DNA from: Simkania sp.
Lineage (GTDB): Bacteria; Chlamydiota; Chlamydiia; Chlamydiales; Simkaniaceae
DNA length: 14,031 nucleotides
Assembly (NCBI GenBank): GCA_028279205.1
Contig: JANQSR010000025.1
Span: forward strand, 1 to 14,031
Direction: 5' to 3'
Part shown: one piece after another, positions 1 through 5,362 of the stretch
Position numbering within the stretch: the first letter of the stretch is position 1
Layout: every line of letters starts with the position of its first letter
Notes under the pieces: model-generated
Told to the model about the DNA's origin: nothing
What the model saw: only the letters and a program-made list of their open reading frames with translations
The model's database searches: none
Position numbers and translations under genes: made by a program

Positions 1-61
1 AACTTTTGGAAGTATTTGCAAGCCTGGTTTCGAAAAAGGCCGATAGGCCTAGCCGATCCTA

Positions 62-79
62 TTCGAGAGCGCTATCGAA
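62..79. repeat. 18-nt imperfect palindrome
   Basis: TTCGA (62-66) and TCGAA (75-79) are inverted copies flanking the self-complementary AGCGCT (68-73), with a single G/A mismatch pair at 67/74. As DNA it has the symmetry of a dimeric repressor site; as RNA it would be a poor hairpin because the centre folds on itself. I cannot tie it to a promoter or a known regulator, so it is recorded only as a dyad. Confidence 0.35.
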
Positions 80-318
80 GTGCCACTTTCCAATCATAAA
101 TTTCCTTACGCGATTTACGGGAAGTACAGTAATGCCATGAGTTTTTAAGGACGTACGTTTTTTCTAGGATCTGAAATCCCATGAAGGGCTTCAAAAAGTG
201 GTAGAGTGATGGATTTGAATGTTTCACTAGATGTTAAAGAGCTCATGTTGCTTTGCCTTTAGGTTTGTTGAATACAAAGCCAGCAGTTTACACATGTTTA
301 AAATTTAAGTCATTACTT

Positions 319-333
319 TGCAGGGATCCTGCA
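319..333 (+). repeat. Perfect 6-bp hairpin with 3-nt loop
   Basis: TGCAGG (319-324) pairs perfectly with CCTGCA (328-333) around the loop GAT. A T6 run follows only at 354-359, about 20 nt downstream, which is too far for a standard intrinsic terminator. Its function is unknown. It may be part of a structured non-coding transcript or the 3' end signal of an upstream unit. Confidence 0.3.
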
Positions 334-542
334 CCTCTACTATCTGAGTGGACTTTTTTCTCGAATAGAGGCCTCTCTTATACAGCCTTTTCATTTTAGA
401 AAAACAACTTTTGACAAGGGCTCTTTCACTCTTTTGATCAGATCGATATCCCAGAAATAAAGTCCCTTAAGATCGGATTCTCGCTCTGTTGAAAAAGAGA
501 CCTTTCATATAACCTTGGTTTGATAGTCTCAAAGGTTAGATT

Positions 543-574
543 AGAGGGGCAAAATGAAACTTTTTTCCCCTTTT
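543..574 (+). other. Terminator-like hairpin with large A/T-rich loop
   Basis: AGAGGGG (543-549) pairs with CCCCTTT (567-573) with one G-U pair. The loop can partly pair internally as AAAA with TTTT, and one further T follows the stem. It lies 32 nt before the stronger hairpin at 605-630, so the two could act as tandem termination or processing sites for a transcript entering from the left. This is weak evidence from base pairing only. Confidence 0.25.
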
Positions 575-604
575 CCTGAATAAAATTTTTTGAGTTAGGC
601 GGGT

Positions 605-642
605 TTTCTCTCCGAGAGCAGGGGGAGAAAGAGGCTTTTTTT
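605..642 (+). terminator. Candidate intrinsic terminator upstream of the tRNA-Thr/tuf promoter
   Basis: TTTCTCTCC (605-613) pairs with GGGGAGAAA (622-630): nine base pairs including one G-U, with an 8-nt loop. A T7 run follows at 636-642 after a 5-nt spacer (GAGGC). The spacer makes it a non-ideal intrinsic terminator. Its place just before the best promoter candidate suggests it isolates the tRNA-Thr/tuf unit from upstream transcription. Confidence 0.4.
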
Positions 643-666
643 GTGCAACCTGTCCTACGTGCTTGC

Positions 667-726
667 TTTTTTTTTTGTTTGTCGTTAAGATTTGTCCTAT
701 TCGTCTGAAATAGCTAGACTCTATAC
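667..726 (+). promoter_or_regulatory. Candidate sigma-66/sigma-70-type promoter for tRNA-Thr and tuf
   Basis: A -35-like TTGTCC (692-697, 4 of 6 matches to TTGACA) is separated by exactly 17 nt from a -10-like TAGACT (715-720, 4 of 6 matches to TATAAT). This predicts a start near 727 and a leader of about 99 nt before the tRNA-Thr 5' end. A T10 run at 667-676 and T/A-rich sequence to about 690 lie where an UP element would contact the RNA polymerase alpha C-terminal domains, as expected for a strong stable-RNA promoter. A shifted alternative -10, TATACG at 722-727, cannot be excluded. This is inference from hexamers only. Confidence 0.4.
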
Positions 727-786
727 GCTCCTGATTCTGTGTTAGGCCTGGACTCTCTTTTGCTTTTTAGTGGCTAAGATCGGTTG

Positions 787-803
787 AAGGGGGGAGCACC
801 CTT
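787..803 (+). other. Small hairpin in the tRNA-Thr leader
   Basis: AAGGG (787-791) pairs with CCCTT (799-803) around a 7-nt loop, 22 nt before the mature tRNA-Thr 5' end. It could be a leader structure removed when RNase P trims the precursor. No other role is apparent. Confidence 0.25.
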
Positions 804-825
804 TAAGCTGTAGGATTATTTGAGT

Positions 826-897
826 GCCCATATAGCTCAGAGGTAGAGCACTTGCATGGTAAGCAAGCGGTCGTAGGTTCAATTCCTACTTTGGGCA
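826..897 (+). tRNA. trnT: tRNA-Thr (anticodon GGT)
   Basis: The 72 nt fold as a cloverleaf: acceptor 826-832 with 890-896, D arm GCTC/GAGC, anticodon arm CTTGC/GCAAG with loop ATGGTAA (anticodon GGT at 858-860, reading ACC and ACT), 5-nt variable loop, and T arm GTAGG/CCTAC with loop TTCAATT. The discriminator is A897. CCA is not encoded, so it must be added after transcription. The acceptor helix has one T831-T891 mismatch at pair 6-67. The gene lies 73 nt upstream of the EF-Tu start and is probably co-transcribed with tuf, an arrangement also known in Chlamydia. Confidence 0.97.
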
Positions 898-970
898 AGC
901 TAAAACAGAGAACGCGCGAAAATTTCTAGCGATAAATAAAAGAGCCTCACACAGTAGGAGAGTGGTAAAA

Positions 971-2155
971 ATGGCAAAAGAAGCTTTTCAAAAGAACAAA
1001 CCGCATGTCAATATCGGAACCGTTGGTCATGTTGATCATGGAAAAACAACATTGACAGCAGCAATCACTTCCGTTCTTGCCAAGAAAGGAAGTTCAAAAT
1101 TTCGTGATTACGCATCGATCGATAACAGTCCTGAAGAAAGAGACCGTGGAATTACAATCAACACGAGTCACGTTGAATATGAAACGCTCAACAGGCACTA
1201 CGCTCATGTTGACTGCCCAGGCCACGCCGATTATATCAAGAACATGGTAACGGGAGCTGCTCAAATGGATGGAGCCATTCTCGTTGTTGGCGGACCGGAT
1301 GGTCCTATGCCCCAGACCAAAGAGCATGTGCTTCTCGCCCGGCAGGTCGGAGTGCCCTCGATGGTTGTTTTCTTGAACAAAATGGATCAGATCGGAAAAG
1401 GGGATGAGGAACTCGTTGAGCTCGTTGAGATGGAAGTGACCGAAATGTTGGAAGCTCAAGGGTATAAAGATTGTCCTATTATTCGGGGATCTGCTCTAAA
1501 GGCTCTTGAAGGGGAACCAGAGTGGGTGGCTAAGATTGAAGAGCTCATGAGCATTGTTGATGAGAAGATCCCTACACCCAAGCGTGAGATCGAAAAGCCA
1601 TTTTTGATGCCTGTTGAGGATGTTTTCTCTATTTCTGGAAGGGGGACTGTAGCAACTGGTCGGATTGAAAAAGGAAAAGTCAAAGTTAACAGTAAAGTCG
1701 AAATTGTCGGACTTCGAGAAACAAGGGAGACTGTTGTGACAGGTTTAGAGATGTTCAATAAAATATTAGACGAAGGTGCGGCAGGAGAAAACGTTGGAAT
1801 TCTACTCCGCGGAATAGGAAAGGAAGATATTCAAAGAGGAATGGTTTTAGCAGCCCCTGGAACGTGCAAGCCTCACACAAAGTTCAAAGGAACAGTTTAT
1901 GTCATGAAAAAAGATGAAGGGGGGCGGCACAAGCCTTTCTTCACTGGATACCGCCCCCAATTTTTCTTTAGAACGACCGACGTAACGGGAACAGTAACCC
2001 TTCCAGAAGGATCAGAAATGGTAATGCCAGGAGATAAAGTTGAGCTTACAGGAGAGCTGATCTCCCCTGTTGCTATGGAACAGGGAATGAGATTTGCCAT
2101 CCGAGAAGGGGGGCGCACAATTGGTGCCGGAACTGTTACAGAGATCATTGAATAG
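971..2155 (+). CDS. tuf: Elongation factor Tu
   Basis: This translational GTPase carries aminoacyl-tRNA to the ribosomal A site as a ternary complex with GTP. It is 394 aa, the usual length. The GTP-binding motifs are intact: G1 GHVDHGKTT (19-27), G2 RGITI (59-63) in switch I, G3 DCPGH (81-85) in switch II with catalytic His85, G4 NKMD (136-139), and a G5-like SALKAL segment near 175. Beta-barrel domains 2 and 3 follow, with the typical [14 protein letters not shown] and the C-terminal [11 protein letters not shown]. An in-frame GTG at 962 is rejected as the start. The ATG at 971 lies 10 nt after AGGAG (956-960), and MAKE is the family N-terminus. One oddity is [11 protein letters not shown] at residues 105-115, where the family usually has an S/A-A-T before DG. 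It follows tRNA-Thr and probably shares its promoter. Confidence 0.99.
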   Translation: MAKEAFQKNKPHVNIGTVGHVDHGKTTLTAAITSVLAKKGSSKFRDYASIDNSPEERDRGITINTSHVEYETLNRHYAHVDCPGHADYIKNMVTGAAQMDGAILVVGGPDGPMPQTKEHVLLARQVGVPSMVVFLNKMDQIGKGDEELVELVEMEVTEMLEAQGYKDCPIIRGSALKALEGEPEWVAKIEELMSIVDEKIPTPKREIEKPFLMPVEDVFSISGRGTVATGRIEKGKVKVNSKVEIVGLRETRETVVTGLEMFNKILDEGAAGENVGILLRGIGKEDIQRGMVLAAPGTCKPHTKFKGTVYVMKKDEGGRHKPFFTGYRPQFFFRTTDVTGTVTLPEGSEMVMPGDKVELTGELISPVAMEQGMRFAIREGGRTIGAGTVTEIIE

Positions 2156-2166
2156 TAGAAAGGTTT

Positions 2167-2197
2167 AAAAAGAAAAGGGTTTATCATTTTCTTTTTT
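2167..2197 (+). terminator. A/T-rich hairpin between tuf and tRNA-Trp; possible attenuator
   Basis: AAAAAGAAAA (2167-2176) is perfectly complementary to TTTTCTTTTT (2187-2196) around a 10-nt loop. The 3' arm is itself the T-run (to 2197). Nine of the ten pairs are A-T, so it is thermally weak. It could be a leaky terminator that trims the very abundant tuf transcript while letting some polymerase continue into tRNA-Trp and secE. It could equally be a processing site, or just low-complexity spacer. No convincing separate promoter is visible in the 63-nt gap. Confidence 0.3.
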
Positions 2198-2218
2198 CAG
2201 TTAAAACAGAGGGTAAAT

Positions 2219-2292
2219 GGGTGTGTAGCTCAGCTGGCTAGAGCATCGATCTCCAAAGTCGACGGTCGGGGGTTCGAATCCCTCCGCACTCG
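2219..2292 (+). tRNA. trnW: tRNA-Trp (anticodon CCA)
   Basis: The 74 nt fold as a cloverleaf: acceptor 2219-2225 with 2285-2291, D arm GCTC/GAGC, anticodon arm TCGAT/GTCGA with loop CTCCAAA (anticodon CCA at 2253-2255), 5-nt variable loop, T arm GGGGG/CCCTC with loop TTCGAAT, discriminator G2292. CCA is not encoded. The acceptor helix holds two G-U pairs (2220-2290 and 2224-2286), so it is weaker than usual. A tRNA-Trp between tuf and secE is also the Chlamydia arrangement. The secE start lies 15 nt past the mature 3' end, so tRNA 3' processing would also define the 5' end of the downstream mRNA. Confidence 0.97.
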
Positions 2293-2301
2293 TAAAGTGC
2301 G
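2285..2301 (+). promoter_or_regulatory. Alternative hairpin overlapping the tRNA-Trp 3' acceptor strand
   Basis: CGCACT (2285-2290), the 3' acceptor strand of tRNA-Trp, is perfectly complementary to AGTGCG (2296-2301) with a 5-nt loop. The resulting 6-bp stem has four G-C pairs and cannot coexist with the acceptor helix, which has two G-U pairs. In the precursor RNA the two folds compete. The stem ends 6 nt before the secE ATG, so it might affect tRNA 3' cleavage, secE translation, or both. The pairing is seen directly; the function is inferred. Confidence 0.4.
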
Positions 2302-2307
2302 AACACC

Positions 2308-2574
2308 ATGAAAACCAAGAGAAAGCCAAATATGTCGGTCTCTCAAAAAATTGTACAGCTAAATAGGGTGAAAGGGGGCAAAAATCGGTCTAAACCCTCT
2401 TTTTTTCAAGGCATGAAAGAGGAGATGAAGAAGGTCTCTTGGACCACCAAGAGAGAGCTCGTTTTATCTGCTAAGATTGTGATCGGTGCTGTTTTTGCTT
2501 TTGGAATTGGGATTTATATCGTTGACCTTGTGGTTCGCTACTTGATCCTCGGTGTGGGTAGCTTTTTCAAATAG
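2308..2574 (+). CDS. secE: Preprotein translocase subunit SecE
   Basis: This is the small clamp subunit of the SecYEG channel in the inner membrane, needed for export and insertion of proteins. It has 88 aa. A basic, polar N-terminus (1-31) is followed by the amphipathic helix FFQGMKEEMKKVSW (32-45), which lies along the membrane and grips SecY. One transmembrane helix spans about 52-72, then a short hydrophobic tail. The family signature around Trp45 usually reads WPT; here it is WTT, so the proline is missing. The start is uncertain. ATG 2308 is only 15 nt after tRNA-Trp and has no clear Shine-Dalgarno. ATG 2332 would give an 80-aa protein and leave all conserved parts intact. Placement directly before nusG is classic for bacteria. 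Confidence 0.93.
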   Translation: MKTKRKPNMSVSQKIVQLNRVKGGKNRSKPSFFQGMKEEMKKVSWTTKRELVLSAKIVIGAVFAFGIGIYIVDLVVRYLILGVGSFFK

Positions 2575-2593
2575 AAAAGCTTAAAGGAAGTGA

Positions 2594-3145
2594 ATGGAAA
2601 GTTGTTGGTATGTGATTCAGATCATTTCTGGCCAGGAGAAAAAAATCAAGAGAAACTTAGAAGAAAATCGAGTTTCGAAAGGGATGGTCGAATTTATCGA
2701 TGAGGTGTTAATCCCTTCAGAAAATGTAGCTGAGGTTAAAAGGGGAGAACAAAAGATTACCGAAAAGCGTCTTTGGCCTGGTTATGCACTTATTAAAATG
2801 AAAATGAATGATGAATCGTGGATGTATGTCAAAAACACGAATGGTGTGATAGATTTCATGGGAAGTGGAAAACCAATCCCCCTTTTAGAAGATGAGGTTG
2901 AGAATATCTTAAGCGACCTAAAACATCGCAAGGGAGAGGTTGCTTACAAGTACAAAGTCTCTGTTGGAACTCAAGTGAAAATCGTAGATGGTGTTTTCGT
3001 AAATTGTATTGGAACTGTTCTAGAGGTTAACCACGAAAAGGGAAGGCTCAGTGCCATGGTCTCAATTTTTGGAAGGGACACGCGCATTGACGATCTTGAA
3101 TTCTGGCAGGTTGAAGAGACCTCTTCTGACTCAAGAACCAAATAG
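2594..3145 (+). CDS. nusG: Transcription termination/antitermination factor NusG
   Basis: This factor binds the RNA polymerase clamp, modulates pausing, and links polymerase to Rho or to the ribosome through S10. It has 183 aa. The N-terminal NGN domain covers about 4-108, starting with [13 protein letters not shown] (5-17) and containing [11 protein letters not shown] (61-71) and [10 protein letters not shown] (76-85), where most homologues have a TPGV sequence. The C-terminal KOW domain covers about 123-172, with [10 protein letters not shown] (124-133) and a [10 protein letters not shown] segment. A polar tail of about 10 residues follows. AAAGGA at about 2583-2588 is a well-placed ribosome binding site, and the start is confirmed by the WYV motif right after it. 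It is 19 nt behind secE and 14 nt ahead of rplK. Confidence 0.98.
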   Translation: MESCWYVIQIISGQEKKIKRNLEENRVSKGMVEFIDEVLIPSENVAEVKRGEQKITEKRLWPGYALIKMKMNDESWMYVKNTNGVIDFMGSGKPIPLLEDEVENILSDLKHRKGEVAYKYKVSVGTQVKIVDGVFVNCIGTVLEVNHEKGRLSAMVSIFGRDTRIDDLEFWQVEETSSDSRTK

Positions 3146-3159
3146 ACCGAGCGAGGAAA

Positions 3160-3588
3160 ATGGCAAAAAAACTTAAAAAGAAAATCAAACTCCAAGTTCC
3201 AGCAGGCAAAGCGACCCCTGCTCCCCCCATAGGGCCAGCTCTTGGTGCGGCTGGTATCAACATTATGGGCTTTTGTAAGGAGTTTAACGCAAAGACCCAA
3301 GATAGACTCGGCGATATTCTCCCCGTTGAAATCTCTGTTTTTTCCGATAAAAGTTTTTCTTTTATCATGAAAAAGCCCCCAACGGCAAAGTTGATTCTAA
3401 AAGAGCTTGGGATTGAGAAAGGTTCAGGAGTGCCCAATCGAAACAAAGTGGGTCAGTTGAAAAAGTCTCAAGTAGAAAAGATCGCAGAGATCAAGCAGTC
3501 CGATCTGCGCAATTTGTCCAAACAGGCTGCTCTAAATATCGTCATGGGAACAGCCCGTTCGATGGGTGTAGACATCATAGCGGGGTAG
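3160..3588 (+). CDS. rplK: 50S ribosomal protein L11
   Basis: L11 binds the GTPase-associated region of 23S rRNA at the base of the L7/L12 stalk. It takes part in factor binding, in RelA-type stringent signalling where present, and in the thiostrepton site. It has 142 aa, the usual length. The N-terminal domain has the proline-rich switch [10 protein letters not shown] (20-29) and [12 protein letters not shown] (32-43). The C-terminal rRNA-binding domain contains [10 protein letters not shown] (71-80), [11 protein letters not shown] (88-98) and the signature GTARSMG (130-136). The ATG at 3160 follows GAGG at 3153-3156, and the MAKK start is typical. Only 14 nt separate it from nusG, so there is no room for a classical L1-binding leader. 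Confidence 0.99.
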   Translation: MAKKLKKKIKLQVPAGKATPAPPIGPALGAAGINIMGFCKEFNAKTQDRLGDILPVEISVFSDKSFSFIMKKPPTAKLILKELGIEKGSGVPNRNKVGQLKKSQVEKIAEIKQSDLRNLSKQAALNIVMGTARSMGVDIIAG

Positions 3589-3596
3589 AATTAAAT

Positions 3597-4295
3597 ATGG
3601 CAAAAAACAGCAAAAGATTTAAACAAATCAATCAACTATTCGAAAGGGGGAAATCTTACAGCCTCGATCAAGCTGTAGAGATCCTTAAGGAGGCTCCTTC
3701 TCCAAAATTTGAACAATCGGTCGAAGTCGCTTTGAGTCTGGGTGTCGATCCTAAAAAATCTGATCAGCAGGTGCGCAGTACGGTTTTGCTTCCAAACGGA
3801 ACGGGTAAAAAGTTAGTCGTTGTTGTTTTGGCCAAAGGGGATAAGGCAACGGAGGCGAAAGGTGCTGGAGTCGACTATGTGGGGGATTCGGAGCTCATTG
3901 ATAAGATCAAAGGGGGGTGGACCGATTTTGATTCTATTGTTGCAACACCCGATATGATGAGAGAAGTGGGAAAGCTTGGTAAAATTCTCGGTCCTCGAGG
4001 GTTGATGCCTACCCCAAAAGCTGGCACTGTGACAAACAATGTGGCTCACGCCGTTCAAGAAATTAAAAAGGGTAAAATTGAATTTAAAGTTGATAGACAT
4101 GGGGTAGTCAATAATTTGGTTGGTAAGCTTTCATTTACAAAAAAGCAGATTACTGAAAATATTGGGGCTTTTGTCCAAGCGCTTGTCAAGAGTAAACCCT
4201 CTAGCTCGAAGGGGCAGTACTTGATCAGCCTTTCTATCTCCTCAACGATGGGGCCTGGATTAAAAGTCGATTTAAACTCTATACCAATGAATTAG
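3597..4295 (+). CDS. rplA: 50S ribosomal protein L1
   Basis: L1 forms the mobile stalk beside the E site that helps release deacylated tRNA; in many bacteria it also represses its own operon by binding the mRNA. It has 232 aa, normal for the family. Domain I uses both termini. Domain II lies in the middle and leads to the hallmark [15 protein letters not shown] (132-146). The C-terminal part includes [12 protein letters not shown] and ends with [12 protein letters not shown]. The start at 3597 is only 8 nt after rplK and has no strong Shine-Dalgarno beyond a G-run inside the rplK stop region, so translation is probably coupled to rplK. A G6 run occurs within the gene near 3911-3916, with the frame intact. 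Confidence 0.99.
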   Translation: MAKNSKRFKQINQLFERGKSYSLDQAVEILKEAPSPKFEQSVEVALSLGVDPKKSDQQVRSTVLLPNGTGKKLVVVVLAKGDKATEAKGAGVDYVGDSELIDKIKGGWTDFDSIVATPDMMREVGKLGKILGPRGLMPTPKAGTVTNNVAHAVQEIKKGKIEFKVDRHGVVNNLVGKLSFTKKQITENIGAFVQALVKSKPSSSKGQYLISLSISSTMGPGLKVDLNSIPMN

Positions 4296-4305
4296 AAGAT
4301 TAATC

Positions 4306-4830
4306 ATGAGACCAGAAAAACAACTGTTATTAGATGCGGTCAAAGACCAGATTAAAGAGGCTCCTGGATTCGTCCTGGTTAGCTATGAGAATATGAGTGT
4401 AAACCTCAATTTTGATTTCCGCCAAGCGATTTTGGAAAATGGCGGCTCTTTGTGCGTTGTCAAGAAGAGAATCTTTCTCAAAGCTGCCTCTGAGTCGGGA
4501 ATTGCAATAGATGAGGCCACCCTTATAGGGCATCTTGGAGTCATCTATTCGGGCGAAGATATTATTAAGACTGCAAAGATTGTTCGAAAGTATGAACAAG
4601 ACTATTCAAAAATTCTTAAAATTCTCAGTGCGAGATTTGAAGGGAAAATCTGTTCACCTCAAGAGGTTGAGGAAATTTCTAGGTTGCCGAATGAAGATGG
4701 GATGCGCGCTCAGTTCTTAAGCACGCTTGTTGCACCTATGTCTGGGACTTTGGGAGCTTTCCAAGCTGCTTTAACTGGGGTCATCTATTGCATTGAGGGA
4801 AAAATTCAAAAACAAGGGAAAATGTCGTGA
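4306..4830 (+). CDS. rplJ: 50S ribosomal protein L10
   Basis: L10 anchors the L7/L12 dimers to the ribosome next to L11. It has 174 aa. The N-terminal globular domain (about 1-125) has the family pattern: an initial helix with [16 protein letters not shown] (5-20), a [15 protein letters not shown] strand-helix (46-60), and ARFEGK (109-114) followed by [11 protein letters not shown]. The C-terminal helix (about 131-170) is the L7/L12-dimer binding arm and is rich in Ala, Gly and hydrophobic residues. The spacing from rplA is 10 nt, with no strong Shine-Dalgarno. The stop codon overlaps the rplL start. Homology in the N-terminal half is clear; the divergent C-terminus is usual for L10. Confidence 0.97.
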   Translation: MRPEKQLLLDAVKDQIKEAPGFVLVSYENMSVNLNFDFRQAILENGGSLCVVKKRIFLKAASESGIAIDEATLIGHLGVIYSGEDIIKTAKIVRKYEQDYSKILKILSARFEGKICSPQEVEEISRLPNEDGMRAQFLSTLVAPMSGTLGAFQAALTGVIYCIEGKIQKQGKMS

Positions 4831-5237
4831 CGCAAAAGCAAAACACAAATATTGATCAAATTGTTGAAACATTGAGTGAACTCTCAGTTTTAGATCTTTC
4901 TAAGCTGAAAAAAGCTCTAGAGGAAAAATGGGATGTTCAAGCTGCTGCTGCATCTCCGATGATGATGGCGGCTCCTGCCGCTGGGGAGAGTGCTGGTGGC
5001 GCAGAAAAAGAGGAAGCCACAGACTTCCAAGTTGTTCTAGAAGAGTCTCCCGCTGATAAAAAAATCGCAGTGATTAAGGTTGTCCGTGAAGTAACAGGTC
5101 TTACCCTCAAAGAGGCAAAAGATTTGGTGGAAGGAGCTCCAAAACCTGTGAAAGATTCTGCTCCAAAAGCAGAGGCTGAAGAGATCGAGAAGAAATTCAA
5201 GCAGGCAGGTGCAAAGGTTTCTCTAAAGGGTGTCTAA
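4827..5237 (+). CDS. rplL: 50S ribosomal protein L7/L12
   Basis: This dimeric, multi-copy stalk protein recruits EF-Tu, EF-G and other translational GTPases. It has 136 aa. The N-terminal dimerisation and L10-binding domain covers about 1-38, followed by an Ala/Gly/Met-rich flexible hinge (39-65) with a short MMM run. The C-terminal factor-binding domain covers about 66-134 with [14 protein letters not shown] (78-91) and [14 protein letters not shown]. The start is GTG at 4827, overlapping the rplJ TGA by 4 nt (GTGA). AAGGGA at 4814-4819 provides a well-spaced ribosome binding site. No in-frame ATG occurs until residue 45, which would remove the whole dimerisation domain, so the GTG start is secure. 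The overlap implies translational coupling with L10. Confidence 0.98.
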   Translation: MTQKQNTNIDQIVETLSELSVLDLSKLKKALEEKWDVQAAAASPMMMAAPAAGESAGGAEKEEATDFQVVLEESPADKKIAVIKVVREVTGLTLKEAKDLVEGAPKPVKDSAPKAEAEEIEKKFKQAGAKVSLKGV

Positions 5238-5362
5238 GTTTCCATCAAATTTGTCCAAAAACCTAAATCAAGTGAGCAAAGAGTTTAGAACTGGGTTCGT
5301 TGCACCCCTTTCTACTTGTTGCCCTATTGCTCTTTCAAATAAACTAGGCGGAGGCCGCTTTT
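5238..5362 (+). promoter_or_regulatory. rplL-rpoB intergenic region with two small hairpins
   Basis: This 125-nt gap separates the ribosomal protein genes from the polymerase genes, where other bacteria often place an attenuator or RNase processing site. A weak hairpin, GGGT (5293-5296) with ACCC (5304-5307) and a 7-nt loop, is followed by CCTTTCT. A second, GC-rich hairpin lies at 5348-5358 over the rpoB ribosome binding site. I see no convincing promoter: TTGTTG (5316-5321) and TAAACT (5340-5345) are 18 nt apart, but they would start transcription inside the ribosome binding site. Partial termination or processing here is plausible but unproven. Confidence 0.35.
5348..5358 (+). promoter_or_regulatory. 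Hairpin containing the rpoB Shine-Dalgarno
   Basis: GCGG (5348-5351) is complementary to CCGC (5355-5358) with a 3-nt AGG loop. The strong Shine-Dalgarno GGAGG (5350-5354) lies across the 5' arm and loop. All four stem pairs are G-C. A TTTT run and the rpoB ATG at 5363 follow directly. Folding would partly hide the ribosome binding site, which could lower or regulate beta subunit synthesis. The base pairing is seen; the regulatory effect is inferred. Confidence 0.4.

Larger units (their letters stand above)
1..604. other. Non-coding region upstream of tRNA-Thr and tuf; no gene supported
   Basis: No reading frame here has a credible start, ribosome binding site and protein-like length. Two plus-strand frames are open from the left edge (to stops at 97 and 138) and a short minus-strand frame is open around 393-504, but I recognise none of them. 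They could be the tail of an upstream gene or decayed coding sequence. The stretch is A/T-rich with T-runs and contains dyads at 62-79, 319-333 and 543-573. It also has a perfect TTGACA hexamer at 411-416, but without a good -10 partner. It reads as an intergenic spacer, possibly carrying an unannotated small RNA. Confidence 0.55.

Noticed and set aside
1..140. Two plus-strand frames open from the left edge (stops at 97-99 and 138-140) as possible 3' ends of an upstream gene
   Set aside because: Both are short, they compete with each other, and neither shows a family I recognise. Open stretches of this length are expected by chance.
59..368. 10-nt inverted repeats CTATTCGAGA (59-68) and TCTCGAATAG (359-368) as ends of a small mobile element
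   Set aside because: No extension of the match inward or outward, no target duplication seen, and such a match is not rare by chance over 800 bases.
367..376. Perfect 10-nt palindrome AGAGGCCTCT
   Set aside because: About a dozen such palindromes are expected by chance in 14 kb, and there is no T-run or promoter context.
393..504. Minus-strand open stretch of about 36 codons with protein-like composition (contains SDLKGLYFWDIDL)
   Set aside because: No start codon with a ribosome binding site, too short, and no recognised family. It could be a decayed gene, but this is unsupported.
962..970. GTG at 962 as the tuf start
   Set aside because: It would leave only 1 nt after AGGAG and add VK before the conserved MAKE. 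ATG 971 is correctly spaced.
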